DNA from: Didymodactylos carnosus
Taxonomy: Eukaryota > Rotifera > Eurotatoria > Philodinida > Philodinidae
DNA length: 30,284 nt
Reading direction: 5' to 3'
NCBI GenBank assembly: GCA_905250885.1
Contig: CAJNOQ010001571.1
Span: forward strand, 1-30,284
Shown here: in pieces, positions 8,657-18,487 of the stretch
Layout of the letters: each line of letters opens with the position of its first letter
How positions within the stretch are numbered: position 1 is the stretch's first letter
Program-made: the position numbers and the translations under genes
The notes under the pieces: model-generated
What the model was told of the DNA's origin: nothing
Database searches by the model: none
What the model saw: only the letters and a program-made list of their open reading frames with translations

Positions 8657-9387
8657 TCCCTAGTCGAGACTCCTGATTAATCTCCCGCAGGAGTCCTGGA
8701 AAAAAAGTCCTACAGGAGTCAGCAGGAGTCCTGTCACGGGGGCCCGGCAGGATTCTCTGTGGAGTCATGGAGGATTTTTAAGGGATTCAAGAGGGATTCC
8801 TCAAGACTCCCACAGGAGTTTTATGGGATTCTTAAGGAAGTCCCTGGGGAGTTCTCGGGGATTTTCAAGAGAGTCCCTGGGGACTCCCTGTGGGTCTATT
8901 GATCCATCTTCTTAATTTCATGTAACTAATTAGTAATTAAGTGCTAGATACTATCACTGGTACCGCTGGAGCACATATCACCCATCGAAGGTTGACACAT
9001 TAATGTTGATTTACTAGAAGAAAACTTTTAAAATTTTATTATAGAACTACATTATATTTATATATTGCCTATCTACAAAACAAACGGTGAATGGGGAGTT
9101 GGCAGGGACTCCTCGGGGATTGCACAGGAGTTCTGTAGGAGTCCATGCATGACTTTCTCCAACAGGACTCCTGCAGGAATGTTTTTTGAATTCCTCATGA
9201 CTCCATGCATGACTTTCTCTAACAGGACTCCTGCAAGAATTTTTTTGGGACTCCTCATGACTCCATGTTGGACTTTTCACTTTAGAAAGTTCCTGTGAGA
9301 GTCATCAGGACTCCTTACGATTCCTGCTGGAGTTTTTCATAAACTTGGGACTCCCGTTGGAGTTTTGCCGGGAGTCTCGACTAGGGA
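8657..9387. mobile_element. Foldback/TIR element inserted in the Helitron gene
   Basis: Perfect terminal inverted repeats of 17 bp: ATCCCTAGTCGAGACTC at 8656-8672 and its complement at 9372-9388, of which the outermost A/T pair may belong to the target. The interior is full of GGACTCC and GGAGTCC words in both orientations and has 60-bp tandem units near its right end. No transposase is encoded, so it is non-autonomous. It splits the Helitron Rep coding sequence between ...QMRGS and (M)HAHM. No target-site duplication is visible, and the flanking Helitron codons abut in frame if it is ignored. Confidence 0.88.
9141..9278. repeat. 60-bp tandem repeat, about 2.3 copies
   Basis: The word CTCCATGCATGACTTTCTC recurs at 9141 (with one change) and 9201, and CTCCATG again at 9261: exactly 60 bp apart. 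Each unit also holds AACAGGACTCCTGCA. It lies inside the foldback element and probably expanded there. Confidence 0.85.
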
Positions 9388-11549
9388 TTGAACCTCTCAT
9401 TTGGGCTTCAAGACGCACAAAAGGATCTTGAACATCTCCTAGTGTAGTACCATTGAAAATAAGCATGCGTAAAAATGCTCTCAGACGGTGATCAAATAGT
9501 CTGGCGGCGAGAACAGGATTATGTCAAATTAAGTTTTCTTTTTCTGCGTGAGTATATTCATCTTCTACACCTAGCGTACTATATCTAGCTAGTGCATCAA
9601 GATAATCTTTCCAAAGCATATCAGTACATGAAAGAGTGACAAAAAACGTAGGCGTGTTTAACTGTCTTATGTAGCCAAAAAGATCTTTCATGACATGTTG
9701 CCAGTACTGCGGACTTCCTCTTACATGCTGTAAATGTCTTAATACCATATCATTTCTCATCAAGTGTCTCAGACTTTCATCATTTCTTACTTGTCCAACA
9801 GTGATACGATCTGTGTCGGGAAATTATTTTCTTAAAGCAATAGATACACTCGAGTACGCTTTTTTTAAATCGTTAAGATATTGAAGAAAAAAAACATATG
9901 TAACATCCTCTGCGAAACGTGGATCAGCACTGAAAAGTCGCGTATTATAATATAAAGAATATGATAGACTTTTCTCTCGCGGATTGTTACATGTACCTTG
10001 ACCATCTGGAAAGATATGGGGAAATGCTAAAGCCTCAACAATAAGATCTTTCAACAAAGACAACGGTTTATTCTGTTCTGCTGGCGCTAGACTAACTATC
10101 TTTTGATCTAAAACATAATTTTCTAAATTCGTAGATTGTAAACATGAATGTGTACTAAAATTAAATTTACTTCGAGGATCGTCTGTATCTTCTACTCCTA
10201 TTTCACTATCTGAATTATTGTCACTACCACTTTCTAAAGCTCCTGCCTCACCATCAGCAGCATTTTCTTGAACACTATCATCATCATCGTTTCTTTCACC
10301 AACATCATCGGCTACAGTTAGTGTGTCAACAACATTATAATCATTGTTATTATCTGTCTGCATTGCTTCGTCAACAACATCGTTAACTGCACTTTCAGTT
10401 CTATCATCTATCGTTTCACTCTCACCGTTATCAGCACTAGCCATTATAACTGGATGATTTGCAAGATAATTATCATCGACTTCATTAATTTCTATCTCTT
10501 TATAATTGTCATTCATATTTTTAAGACATTCTAAAGCGTCTCTAGTATGCGCTGGATTAATAAATGTTTTTTTCCATACAGCTATGTACTGAATTCTTCT
10601 TTTTAATTCAAGCGGAATTATCACTGATTTATCAACCGAACGAGGAAGAGCTGTTACTGTTTCATGAACATTAGCAGGCATACACTGAAGTGGACCATGA
10701 GTACCACGTTGCTTGTAAGGTAATAGATCAACGATATACATGAAAGGAATTACCATAGCAACTAACAATTTCTCAAGATAATTAAGTCTTTTTAATTCAT
10801 CAGGGATAGCGCAAACTTCTAAACCCTTTGCTAGAGGTCTAGGCGGAACTTCTTTCCGTCTAATTTGACGAGCATACTCACGACAAATCCATTCATTAAT
10901 GACTGAAATTGATTTTACTAAAAAACACTTTTCTAATTCTCCCCGTTTTTCATCTGATAAAAATTCAGTCAAGAAAGCAGATCGATCACATCGATCTATT
11001 TGATTAAGAAACATGCAACGATTACACACTGAACATACATAGTCTGGTCCTTCTCTTGCAACATTTCATACTGTTTAACATAAAATGAACCTAAACTTTC
11101 TTCCATTTTTATCCTTTCCATTTTATCCTTCATTTCATTAACTTTTGTTCTTAGAACTTCTATTTTTTTCTTGTCTAACATGGCATACTTGTACAAAATG
11201 GCATTACATGTACATTATTGTATTGACTGAACATCAAAGAAAATTGGGAATAATTCTTAGAACGTTTTTGGAAAATCTTGGTTTCATGATTTAAATTACT
11301 CTCTTGCAGCCAGATTTTTCTTAGCGCAGCTGAATCAAACTTATTGTTTAAACGAGCTCAAATGACGGCTGCTTTAGATCTTTGTTTAATTTTCGTATTG
11401 AGAGACGAATCTGGGTGATACTTTTTTATCTGATGATTCATAGCTGCTGTGCGATAACTCACATCATTACGATATAAATGGGACTGTCTAATTAACGCTG
11501 AATTTATTATCATTAAGCAGACAGCCGCATTCGAACGATACTGTTCCAA
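9388..11549 (-). pseudogene. Helitron Rep/helicase gene, N-terminal part, inactivated
   Basis: Read from right to left, the order is a lysine-rich N-terminal region (11549-11060), a CxxC cluster EGPDYVCSVCNRC (about 11030), and a region found in Helitron proteins upstream of Rep, with PPRPLAKGLEVCAIPDELK and ALPRSVDKSVIIPLELKRR. Then come a very acidic linker (about 10150-10480) and the Helitron_like_N domain with HVRGSPQYWQHVMKDLF, TPTFFVTLSCTDMLWKDYL and LFDHRLRAFLRML. Helitrons move by rolling-circle replication; Rep nicks and joins DNA. Breaks: a frameshift near 11045, in-frame stops at 9824-9826 (TAA) and 9524-9526 (TGA), and the foldback insertion at 8657-9387. The family assignment is firm; the gene is dead. 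Confidence 0.85.
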
Positions 11550-11871
11550 TTTGCGTCTGGAAATTTTGCGTTTGGAAATGTTTTGGAAAAATGTCTAAGT
11601 ATAGAGAAACTTTTTCTTTCTTCTAGTGACAGCTACCTAAAAGCAGTAGGTATAAATTTCTGAAATAAGTGTTGTTGTTTCTTCTGCTTTCTTAATGATA
11701 TTATTCTAAATGGTTTCAATTATCAATGAATTAATATCGCTTCTTCAGTATCTATTCAATTTTAAATTACCCAATCTTGTTTTTTTTAAAAGATCTATTT
11801 TTCTTCTCGTGTATTAAAATTCTATTCTTAACAAAGTCACGTTTTCTTCGACATTAAATTTCTCTCGAAAA

Positions 11872-12022
11872 AACATTGGTGCCGGACAACTGAATGTACG
11901 AAAACTTTCAAGATCCAAAATACATTTTTCTTTCACTTGTGGTGCATATGGCATCGAATCTGGACCTTTATTTACGAGAAAAATGTGCATTGATCGATCA
12001 CCAAAGTCGGGAGAATATCGTA
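11872..12022. repeat. Unknown interspersed repeat, copy A
   Basis: The segment with GTGCCGGACAAC, CGAAAACTTTCAAGATCC, GGCATCGAATCTGGACC and GTGCATTGATCGATC recurs in diverged direct copies at about 12320-12472 and 13020-13121. On the minus strand this copy stays open and reads GPDSMPYAPQVKEKCILDLE within a 78-codon frame (11814-12050). Copy B has a similar minus frame broken by a stop. I do not recognise the family. Confidence 0.6.
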
Positions 12023-12232
12023 CCTTTTCCAGAACTTTTCTAACTTGCACAGTTCTCTAGATCACGAGGTGCTCATTTTGCCAAGAAAATGGGGGCGACA
12101 GAAAGAAGAAAATAAAACTAGAATGCAATTGCGCTGCGCACAAGTTGCGATGTCGACAGACTCTGTCTCTGACGGAAACTACCGCTCCGAGCAGATCCTA
12201 CCAGTAGGCTGTAAGTACTGCATTTTTGCTGT

Positions 12233-12280
12233 GATTTACTCAATATATATATATATATATTTATATATATTGAGTAAATC
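12233..12280. repeat. AT-rich perfect palindrome
   Basis: GATTTACTCAATATATA at the left is matched by its exact complement at the right, with an (AT)n centre, giving a 48-nt hairpin. It forms the left edge of repeat copy B. Confidence 0.8.
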
Positions 12281-12472
12281 GAATCAATACAGATATATTT
12301 ATTTGATATTCTCACAAACAAATGGCGCCGGACAATCAACTCTTATAAATGCACGAAAAGTTTCCAAGTCCCCAAAACATTTTACTTCTTCTTGTATAGC
12401 TTACGGCGCCGAATCTGGACTTATGTTTAAAAAAAGAACATGCATTGATCAATCTCTAATGTCGGCAGATTA
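12245..12472. repeat. Unknown interspersed repeat, copy B
   Basis: Shares a longer stretch with copy C than with copy A. It begins with the TATATATTTATATATATT tract, then AATCAATACAGATATATTTA, AACAAATGGCGCCG, CACGAAAAGTTTCCAAGTCC and GGCGCCGAATCT. It continues beyond copy C into the CATGCATTGATCAATCTC part shared with copy A. Confidence 0.75.
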
Positions 12473-12485
12473 TCCACTCGTTTAC

Positions 12486-12690
12486 GGAGTGTGATCGCAA
12501 TAGAAGGTAGTCCAGAAAGACGTCGAATCTCGTCATTGGTGACACGATCTGTCCAGTAGATGCCCAAAATATGACGTAAGCATCTGTTCTCGAAGCTAAC
12601 TAGTCGTTTAGTCAAAGTTGGTGTTAGAGCCCAGTGACATAGAAAACAGTGGAAATAAACAGTCCACACAGCACACTTATCCATTTAATG
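12486..12690 (-). pseudogene. LINE reverse transcriptase C-terminal fragment
   Basis: The minus strand encodes WALTPTLTKRLVSFENRC followed by LRHILGIYWTDRVTNDEIRR and LSGLPSIAITLRKR. This is the conserved segment after the reverse transcriptase core in many non-LTR retrotransposons (W-x-L-T...R-L...F-x-x-R-C-L-R-x-I-L-x-I-x-W-x-D-x-x-T-N-x-E). Upstream the frame is disturbed (CHWALTP where a YG-S-E-T-W-type segment is expected), and after LRKR it runs into repeat copy B. It is a short truncated relic. Confidence 0.75.
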
Positions 12691-12744
12691 CACAAGCGAA
12701 AAACTCAATAATCCATCAACGTAATCACATTACGTTCGTAGGAT

Positions 12745-12945
12745 CCTCCGATGCGAACTTAACTAACGGAGGTTTCGGATCGCTGGCGACCGCCTGAGTA
12801 AAACAGCGCCTAGAGAAGATACTCCAACGTCGTGTTATTACGACGAAACATCTAATTCTTCTGTATTCTTGGTATAAGCGACGTTGGACTTATCTGCGCC
12901 CTCAGTCTTGGCGGGCCAGAGCAAGATCTAATGATGATGATATAT
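12745..12945 (+). mobile_element. Probable LINE 3' end, opposite orientation
   Basis: The plus strand reads KRRWTYLRPQSWRARARSN and ends in a TGATGATGAT tail. Both features are seen at the 3' ends of several non-LTR retrotransposons, with a short trinucleotide tail instead of poly(A). It lies head-to-head with the minus-strand reverse transcriptase relic to its left, so two insertions are implied. The family is undetermined. Confidence 0.4.
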
Positions 12946-13121
12946 ATGTATATATTTATATATATTAAGTAAAACAAATCAATACAGATATATTTATTTG
13001 ACATTTCGTCTCAAGAACAAATGGCGCCGAACAATAAACTATTATAAATACACGAAAAGTTTCCAAGTCCAAAAAACATTTTACTTCTATTTGGGTAGGT
13101 TATAGCGCCGAATCTAGACCA
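12942..13121. repeat. Unknown interspersed repeat, copy C
   Basis: A direct, diverged copy of 12245-12422, including the AT tract, AATCAATACAGATATATTTA, AACAAATGGCGCCG and AAGTTTCCAAGTCC. The LINE fragments lie between copies B and C. A short further echo (AGAACAAATGGCGCG) occurs at about 13478. Confidence 0.75.
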
Positions 13122-13134
13122 CGTCACGTTCGTT

Positions 13135-14480
13135 TTGATTTTGGTTGCTTTAAAAGATAGATTTAAGAAAAATAAATTGAAAACGAAATTCGAAGAAGAA
13201 TGAGAGAGAACGTTTCATTCTTTCATTAACATGTACTTACGCTAGTATGAATTTATACTTTCAAATCACCTTAATCTAAAAAATCAGTTATTGTGACGAA
13301 AAAAATTATTAGTCTCTATATTTCAGTATTCCTATTTAACTCTAAAAATAGTCGAACATTCAACGACCATGATAGATAGCCTATGCTAAACATCTTTTCT
13401 CAGCATTTAAATGTCTTTCTATTTTTATTTATAATTATAAGAACAAAGCAAAGAATTAAATTATATTTCACCATAAGAACAAATGGCGCGTATTTTTTCA
13501 AAGTATTTTTTGAAAGTACAAGTATCCATTCTAGTTGCTAACTAGAACAGAAATAAAATTTCATAAAGAGCTTGAACAATTAGAAGAAGTATTAGAAATG
13601 AGGTTTCTGGTATTTCAAACTAACATAACTACAGTCGTTTAGTACTACAAACATAAACAAAATTCACTTACTTTCACCAGGTTGTGTTTCTGCCGATAAG
13701 AGACAAGAAAAATGATTTCTGTAGGAAAATCAATTGTATTTCTACACTTAAAACTTGATAAATCTATAGCCCATCCTAGTTCGTCCACACGATAAATCTA
13801 TAGAATATTCTAGTTCGTCCATCTCTTGTGCTACTATAGAAAAAATAATTTCAGAAGAACTGACGTGTAGTTTTCGAAGGAGAAGGCCAGGAAGGGCCAA
13901 AGTAGGTTTCACGGCTACGCTTACCTTGAAAATCTCATTTGCGGAAACAAATATACAACTTTGTATGGTCTTTCCAGCTGACAGGATGAGAAGGCTTGAT
14001 AGTATTAGGTAAGATCATATTTCGCTATTCTGGCATCCCTAAAAACGCTTCAGTCCAGAACTTATGGCCGAGGAAAAACCGCGTTCAGAATAATTTTTCC
14101 ATAGAGCGACAGGGGTCTTTATATACCTTTAGTAGGAGTATCGATTGCATATAGTCAAATCTTCTCAGAAGCCCAGTGGGCTTCTATTATGTCCCGCAAG
14201 GAAGGCAAAATTTTCTCAAAAAGTACCCTATGGGGGCACGGGCAATTTTCAAAAAATTTCTTGCCAGACTGGGTTTCTGTTATGGAGTCGAACTTCTTCT
14301 ATGTGAGGGTGCTAATGTGAGGCTTCTAATGTGAGGGTGGGTTTATAAAATGGGCAGACCTGTATGGAAGTACCAGATCAGAAAGAAAGAGATCTGACGA
14401 CCACATTAGCGTCATCATCTTGACCGATATTATGTTTCTCTTTAAACAAAATTTTGTTTTTAACTGAATTTCTTGTAACG
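13135..14480. other. No gene recognised; repeat-like debris
   Basis: Stops are frequent on both strands. There are scattered less AT-rich patches (13870-13930, 14150-14350) and a short direct duplication of CTAATGTGAGG-type sequence at 14308-14338. These look like worn mobile-element remnants, but I could not pair them with a known protein or terminus. Confidence 0.4.
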
Positions 14481-15355
14481 GCTGTTTTTCTTTTTCTTTA
14501 GTTTCCCTCCTCTTCCTTTGAACTCACAGAGCTCATCTTATTACCAAAAGGTTCCCCGTTCATTTCTCTACAAAATGGTGTATAGAAGATGATCCTAAAG
14601 TTGGAGATGCTGTCTTAATTGAACAAACATCGAAATGTCCGAAAACTTAAAAATTTTAACACAAAAAATGTACTTCATCAGTATGAGGTTGAACGTATGC
14701 GTTGTGTCTAGAGCAAGTAGGCCAAAATGTAGCCCTCAAAACTCTCTAACGATAATGCGGGTTTTCTATCGTTATTTCTGTGTTTTCAGTAGTGATTTTT
14801 GCAAAAGCCCTATGACCGTTTTTTCAGCTTTTTCAACCAGCATTTTGGGGCTATTTGTAAAATGAATATTGCTCAGACAAAACAGAACCAATCAGGCTCA
14901 TTCTTGCGTCATTTTGAAGACAAATGTTTGGTCTACTTGACTCACTTGCGAAACGCTTGATGTAACTTTTCTGAATAATGGAGATATTGAAACTAGGGCA
15001 TTTTGTTCAGTAATGGCTGCCAGTTATTAACTAGTCATTTTTACCACATGACAGATCAGAAGAAAATGAGTCTTGCGTCATCTGAAAGAGGACATCTAAA
15101 CGTTCTAAGAAATTATGTGCTATCTTCTTCCAATCACGTTCAAAATGGAGTTCAAACTTCAAAATTATCGTCCGAAAAAGTTTAAAGTTTTAAAGTTTTT
15201 CGGATGTTTCGATGTTTGTTCAATTAAGACAGCATCTCCAACTTTAGGATCATCTTCTATACACCATTTTGTAGAGAAATGAACGGGGAATCTTTTGGTA
15301 ATAAGATGAGTTCTGTGAGTTCAAAGGGAGAGGAGAAAAACTGAAAATAAAAACT
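14481..15355. mobile_element. Foldback-type DNA element with about 175-bp inverted arms
   Basis: Arms at about 14481-14659 and 15180-15355 are inverted copies. The shared core runs from TTTGAACTCACAGA through ATCTTATTACCAAAAG, CCCGTTCATTTCTCTACAAA and CTAAAGTTGGAGATGCTGTC to CGAAA. The core is nearly identical and the outer ends are more diverged. The roughly 520-bp interior has no transposase. In the left arm one frame reads HFSTKWCIEDDPKVGDAVLI, which may be a captured coding fragment. The exact ends and target duplication could not be fixed. Confidence 0.8.
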
Positions 15356-18068
15356 AGGCCATTCTTTCTGTAATACCCGTTATGATCAATCATTTTCAAA
15401 CTTTAATTAATTATTTTTTTACATTTATGAAAGTAAAGTATTTTTTGTTTCAGGCAATTTAACTTTCTTTTTTTTGCCAGATGATAGGTATAAAATTTCC
15501 TTGCTCAGTTTTTGAAGACGTTTGTAAATGTATACATGTTATTATGTTCATATTCAAAGACAATTAGACCTTGAAATATGATCTAGAAACGATTTTTATC
15601 CTATTTTTAACTGTTAAAGTACTCATGTTCATAAATACATCGAAGAATTAGATAGGCGTGGTAAAAAAATTAAAAAATTCAATTCCGAGAAATTTCCACA
15701 ATTAGAGATGTGCAGGGCGCCCTTATCGTAGGGCTAGAGCACAGGGTAGAGTAGGGCGGGGCTTCGAAGTCACAGGGTAGGGCCAAGGCTTTGTCTAAAA
15801 AAGATATATCGTCGGCACAACATTGAGGTCGATCGCTAGCGACAGTTATTTTAAACTGTATTTTATCGGATGCAAGACACCCATTTTTAGAATTTAGGAA
15901 CGGTCGATGACATTATGTTGCTACGAAATTTTAAAAGAGAATTTTTATCAATATGATTCATTTATTTAAAAAAATAAAGAAATAATTGTAAATGAAAAAT
16001 TTTCAAATTTTCTCCCACTGCTTTAGCTTTTGTTTGACTGTAATAAACGATTATTAAAGCTGCAAAAAGAATTTTTTTTATGATGTTTCATTTTGTCTCC
16101 GATTTAAACGACCTCGACACACTTTTAATTCATTTATATAAATTGTGATAACTCTGACTATTCTACGGTATGACAATGCCTAGCGAAGCTGTTTAGGTTT
16201 AGAAAACAAGCAGCGTCAAGATGGTTCATTTGATGAAATGGGTCGATGTTATTATTTATTTCTTATAACATGATAATTTAACACATTATTTACTATCGTT
16301 TGTGCGTCAACAATTATATGGCAATGGTAATAGTGAAGAATAAAGTCCAATGTTACATGCACAACGTTATTTGAAACTCACTTGAATCAAATTAGAAATT
16401 GTATGTCAACAACAACATTAGCTTTAATACAATGTCACGGATTACCGACAGAATCACAACAAAAATTCGTCAACGTATTCAAGAACGACAATTGATGACT
16501 GAAGATGTATTGTATCAAAACTTAATGATAATCTTTTGGTAAGCGTTTTCATCAAAAATTACTCATTTTGAGTGAAAGTTTTAGTTTTCGCAGAGTTGTT
16601 TTTTTCAATATTAGTTCCGCATATCTCTCTAGAATCTTTAAAAGATTCCGTTTCTGTGTGGAAAGATTCATTTTATTGATCCCAATGTTGCACTGTTGAA
16701 ACACACTGATCTCTTATTGTTAACTGAGCCTATAATTCTGTTTCATAATGTTATGCATTCAACAATACTTTTCAAGGATAGGTAACACCAATTTAATAAA
16801 CTTGAAAGGACACGTGAATACATGTAAATGGTCTTATAGACAGATACATTGCAGACCATCATAGAATGTTAATGACGAGATAACTGACGCTTAAGCAGTG
16901 ACGACTATATACGCAGAAGAACAGACTTGTAAATGTTTGTTTTTTCAAAGATTTTCTTTTTAATCACGAACAGAAACTTGATTCCATTATTATTATAGAA
17001 AGAAAAGCACGGCCATTATTAAAGACTTGTAAGAAAGTGAATGCTATTAAATTTAGCTCATATAACCTGAATATCTGTCATAGATAGTAGTTCTTCTGTT
17101 GGACGTTCGTCAGTCACACTAATTAATATTAAAAAGGTTGACGGTGAACAAAAATTTTTATTTAAGATAAAATCTTGTATAACAGATGATTGTTTCATAA
17201 TCAAGTCTCATTTATTTCTATTCATCTACAGAAGAATAATATGCATATCCTTTTTCTTTTCCATTATATAGAGATGATGACAACTGTTTATAAAACATAT
17301 TGTGAACATTAAAGTCTAAATAATTAAAATGAAATCCGCTTCTGCTCATCATATTTGTTCGTGTGACAGTGAGACGCACGAATAATTTTTTGAAATTAAC
17401 TTCCATTACCATATGTTTGTTTCGTTAAGATCAAAGATAAAATTTACAAGTTCTTGGCGTGTGACCGTAGTACAATGATATGTTTATATGTGTGCTATAT
17501 TACATTTATCTCGACAACAACAACAAATGAAAATTGACATATTTATAATGAATATGGATTATTGAATAGATTTCTTTCTTTTTATTTTATTCATCTTGGG
17601 AATACACTTCAATTTTTAAAACATCAGAGAGATCTCATCTATTCTAGTCAGTTTTGTCTTTTGTGAAACATACTGCATAATCATTATGGTATCATCTCCC
17701 CATTGATAATGAAGCTTTTAGTCGAATTCTTTTTTTTTTTTGAGCAATAGAACAACTAAAGTACACATGATAATGACGTACGATTTTGATTTATTTATTC
17801 GACATAAAATCTTGTAATCGTGTGTTGGCTTGATATATCAAATCATAATTTTTTTGATTTTGATTAATTATACAAACTGCATATTAATAATAATACCATT
17901 AGAGAAACACGACAAACTGAATATTCTCATCAATTTTTATTCTTTTCTAATTGACAAATCTCTGTTTTATTTTTGATCTCTAGACTATTCGTAAATGTTA
18001 TAGTTAGCGTTGTACAAACAAAAATTTTTGGCATTGATTTTCATCGTCCTATTCTTATTAATGTATTA
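15356..18068. other. Gene-poor AT-rich stretch
   Basis: No gene is supported. At 15708-15792 there is a short GC-rich patch with repeated AGGGC and CACAGGGTAG words after AGAGATGTGC, probably a fragment of a GC-rich repeat. At about 16340-16550 and 17090-17270 short coding-like runs occur, such as TKIRQRIQERQLMTEDVLYQ and SSSVGRSSVTLINIKKVDGE, but with stops nearby and no consistent splice structure. They may be relics of an old gene. Confidence 0.4.
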
Positions 18069-18487
18069 TACAGGGTGATCCCAAAAAAACTTACCCCTTG
18101 TGTATTTATTGACTTTCTTGTGTATAAATATAATTGAACTTTTTCCCATTAGTTTATTCAAATAGAGCAAAGATTTCTGGACAAAATGAGACGTCTCAGA
18201 GCTCTCTTAGAACTTTTTTCATGAAACAGCATTGAATTTACGGAAGGTCCCAAGAGCATGTTTTTCTTGTTTGCCCATTAATTGTCCCGATTTTGGTGGT
18301 ATGGGACCTTCCGTAAATTGAATGCTGTTTCATGAGAAAAGCTCTTCGAGAGCTCGGAGACGTCTCATTTCGTCCAGAAATCTTTGCTCTATTCGAATAA
18401 ACTAATGGTAAAATGTTCAATTATATTTGTACACAAGAAAGTCAATAAATACACAGGGAGTAAGTTTTTTTTTTGGATCACCCTGTA
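18069..18487. mobile_element. Tc1/mariner-type MITE with TA target duplication
   Basis: The element body is 18071-18485 (415 bp), with terminal inverted repeats starting CAGGGTGATCC and ending GGATCACCCTG, flanked on both sides by TA. CAGGGTG-type ends and TA duplication are the hallmark of Tc1/mariner elements. Almost the whole element is palindromic: arms of about 180 bp (containing AAACAGCATTGAATTTACGG and its complement) around a short centre near 18260-18300. No transposase is encoded, so it was moved by an enzyme made elsewhere. Confidence 0.9.

Noticed and set aside
9047..9298. Open frames on both strands with repeats such as SCRSPVRESHAWSHEE
   Set aside because: They arise from the 60-bp tandem repeat, whose length is a multiple of three, and are open in several frames at once; no evidence of a real protein.
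9372..9398. tRNA/SINE B-box resemblance on the minus strand (GGTTCAATCCC) at the edge of the foldback element
   Set aside because: No A box, cloverleaf or acceptor stem can be folded around it. The match is formed by the junction of Helitron coding sequence and the element's end.
16340..16550. Coding-like plus-strand stretch (RYLKLT, IKLEIVCQQQH, then KIRQRIQERQLMTEDVLYQ)
   Set aside because: It needs several stop codons and a frame change to be read as one protein, with no clear splice sites. It could be an old pseudogene but I cannot name or delimit it.
17218..17412. 64-codon minus-strand open frame
   Set aside because: It has no recognisable pattern, no splice context and no repeat relationship; length is within what chance allows in 30 kb.
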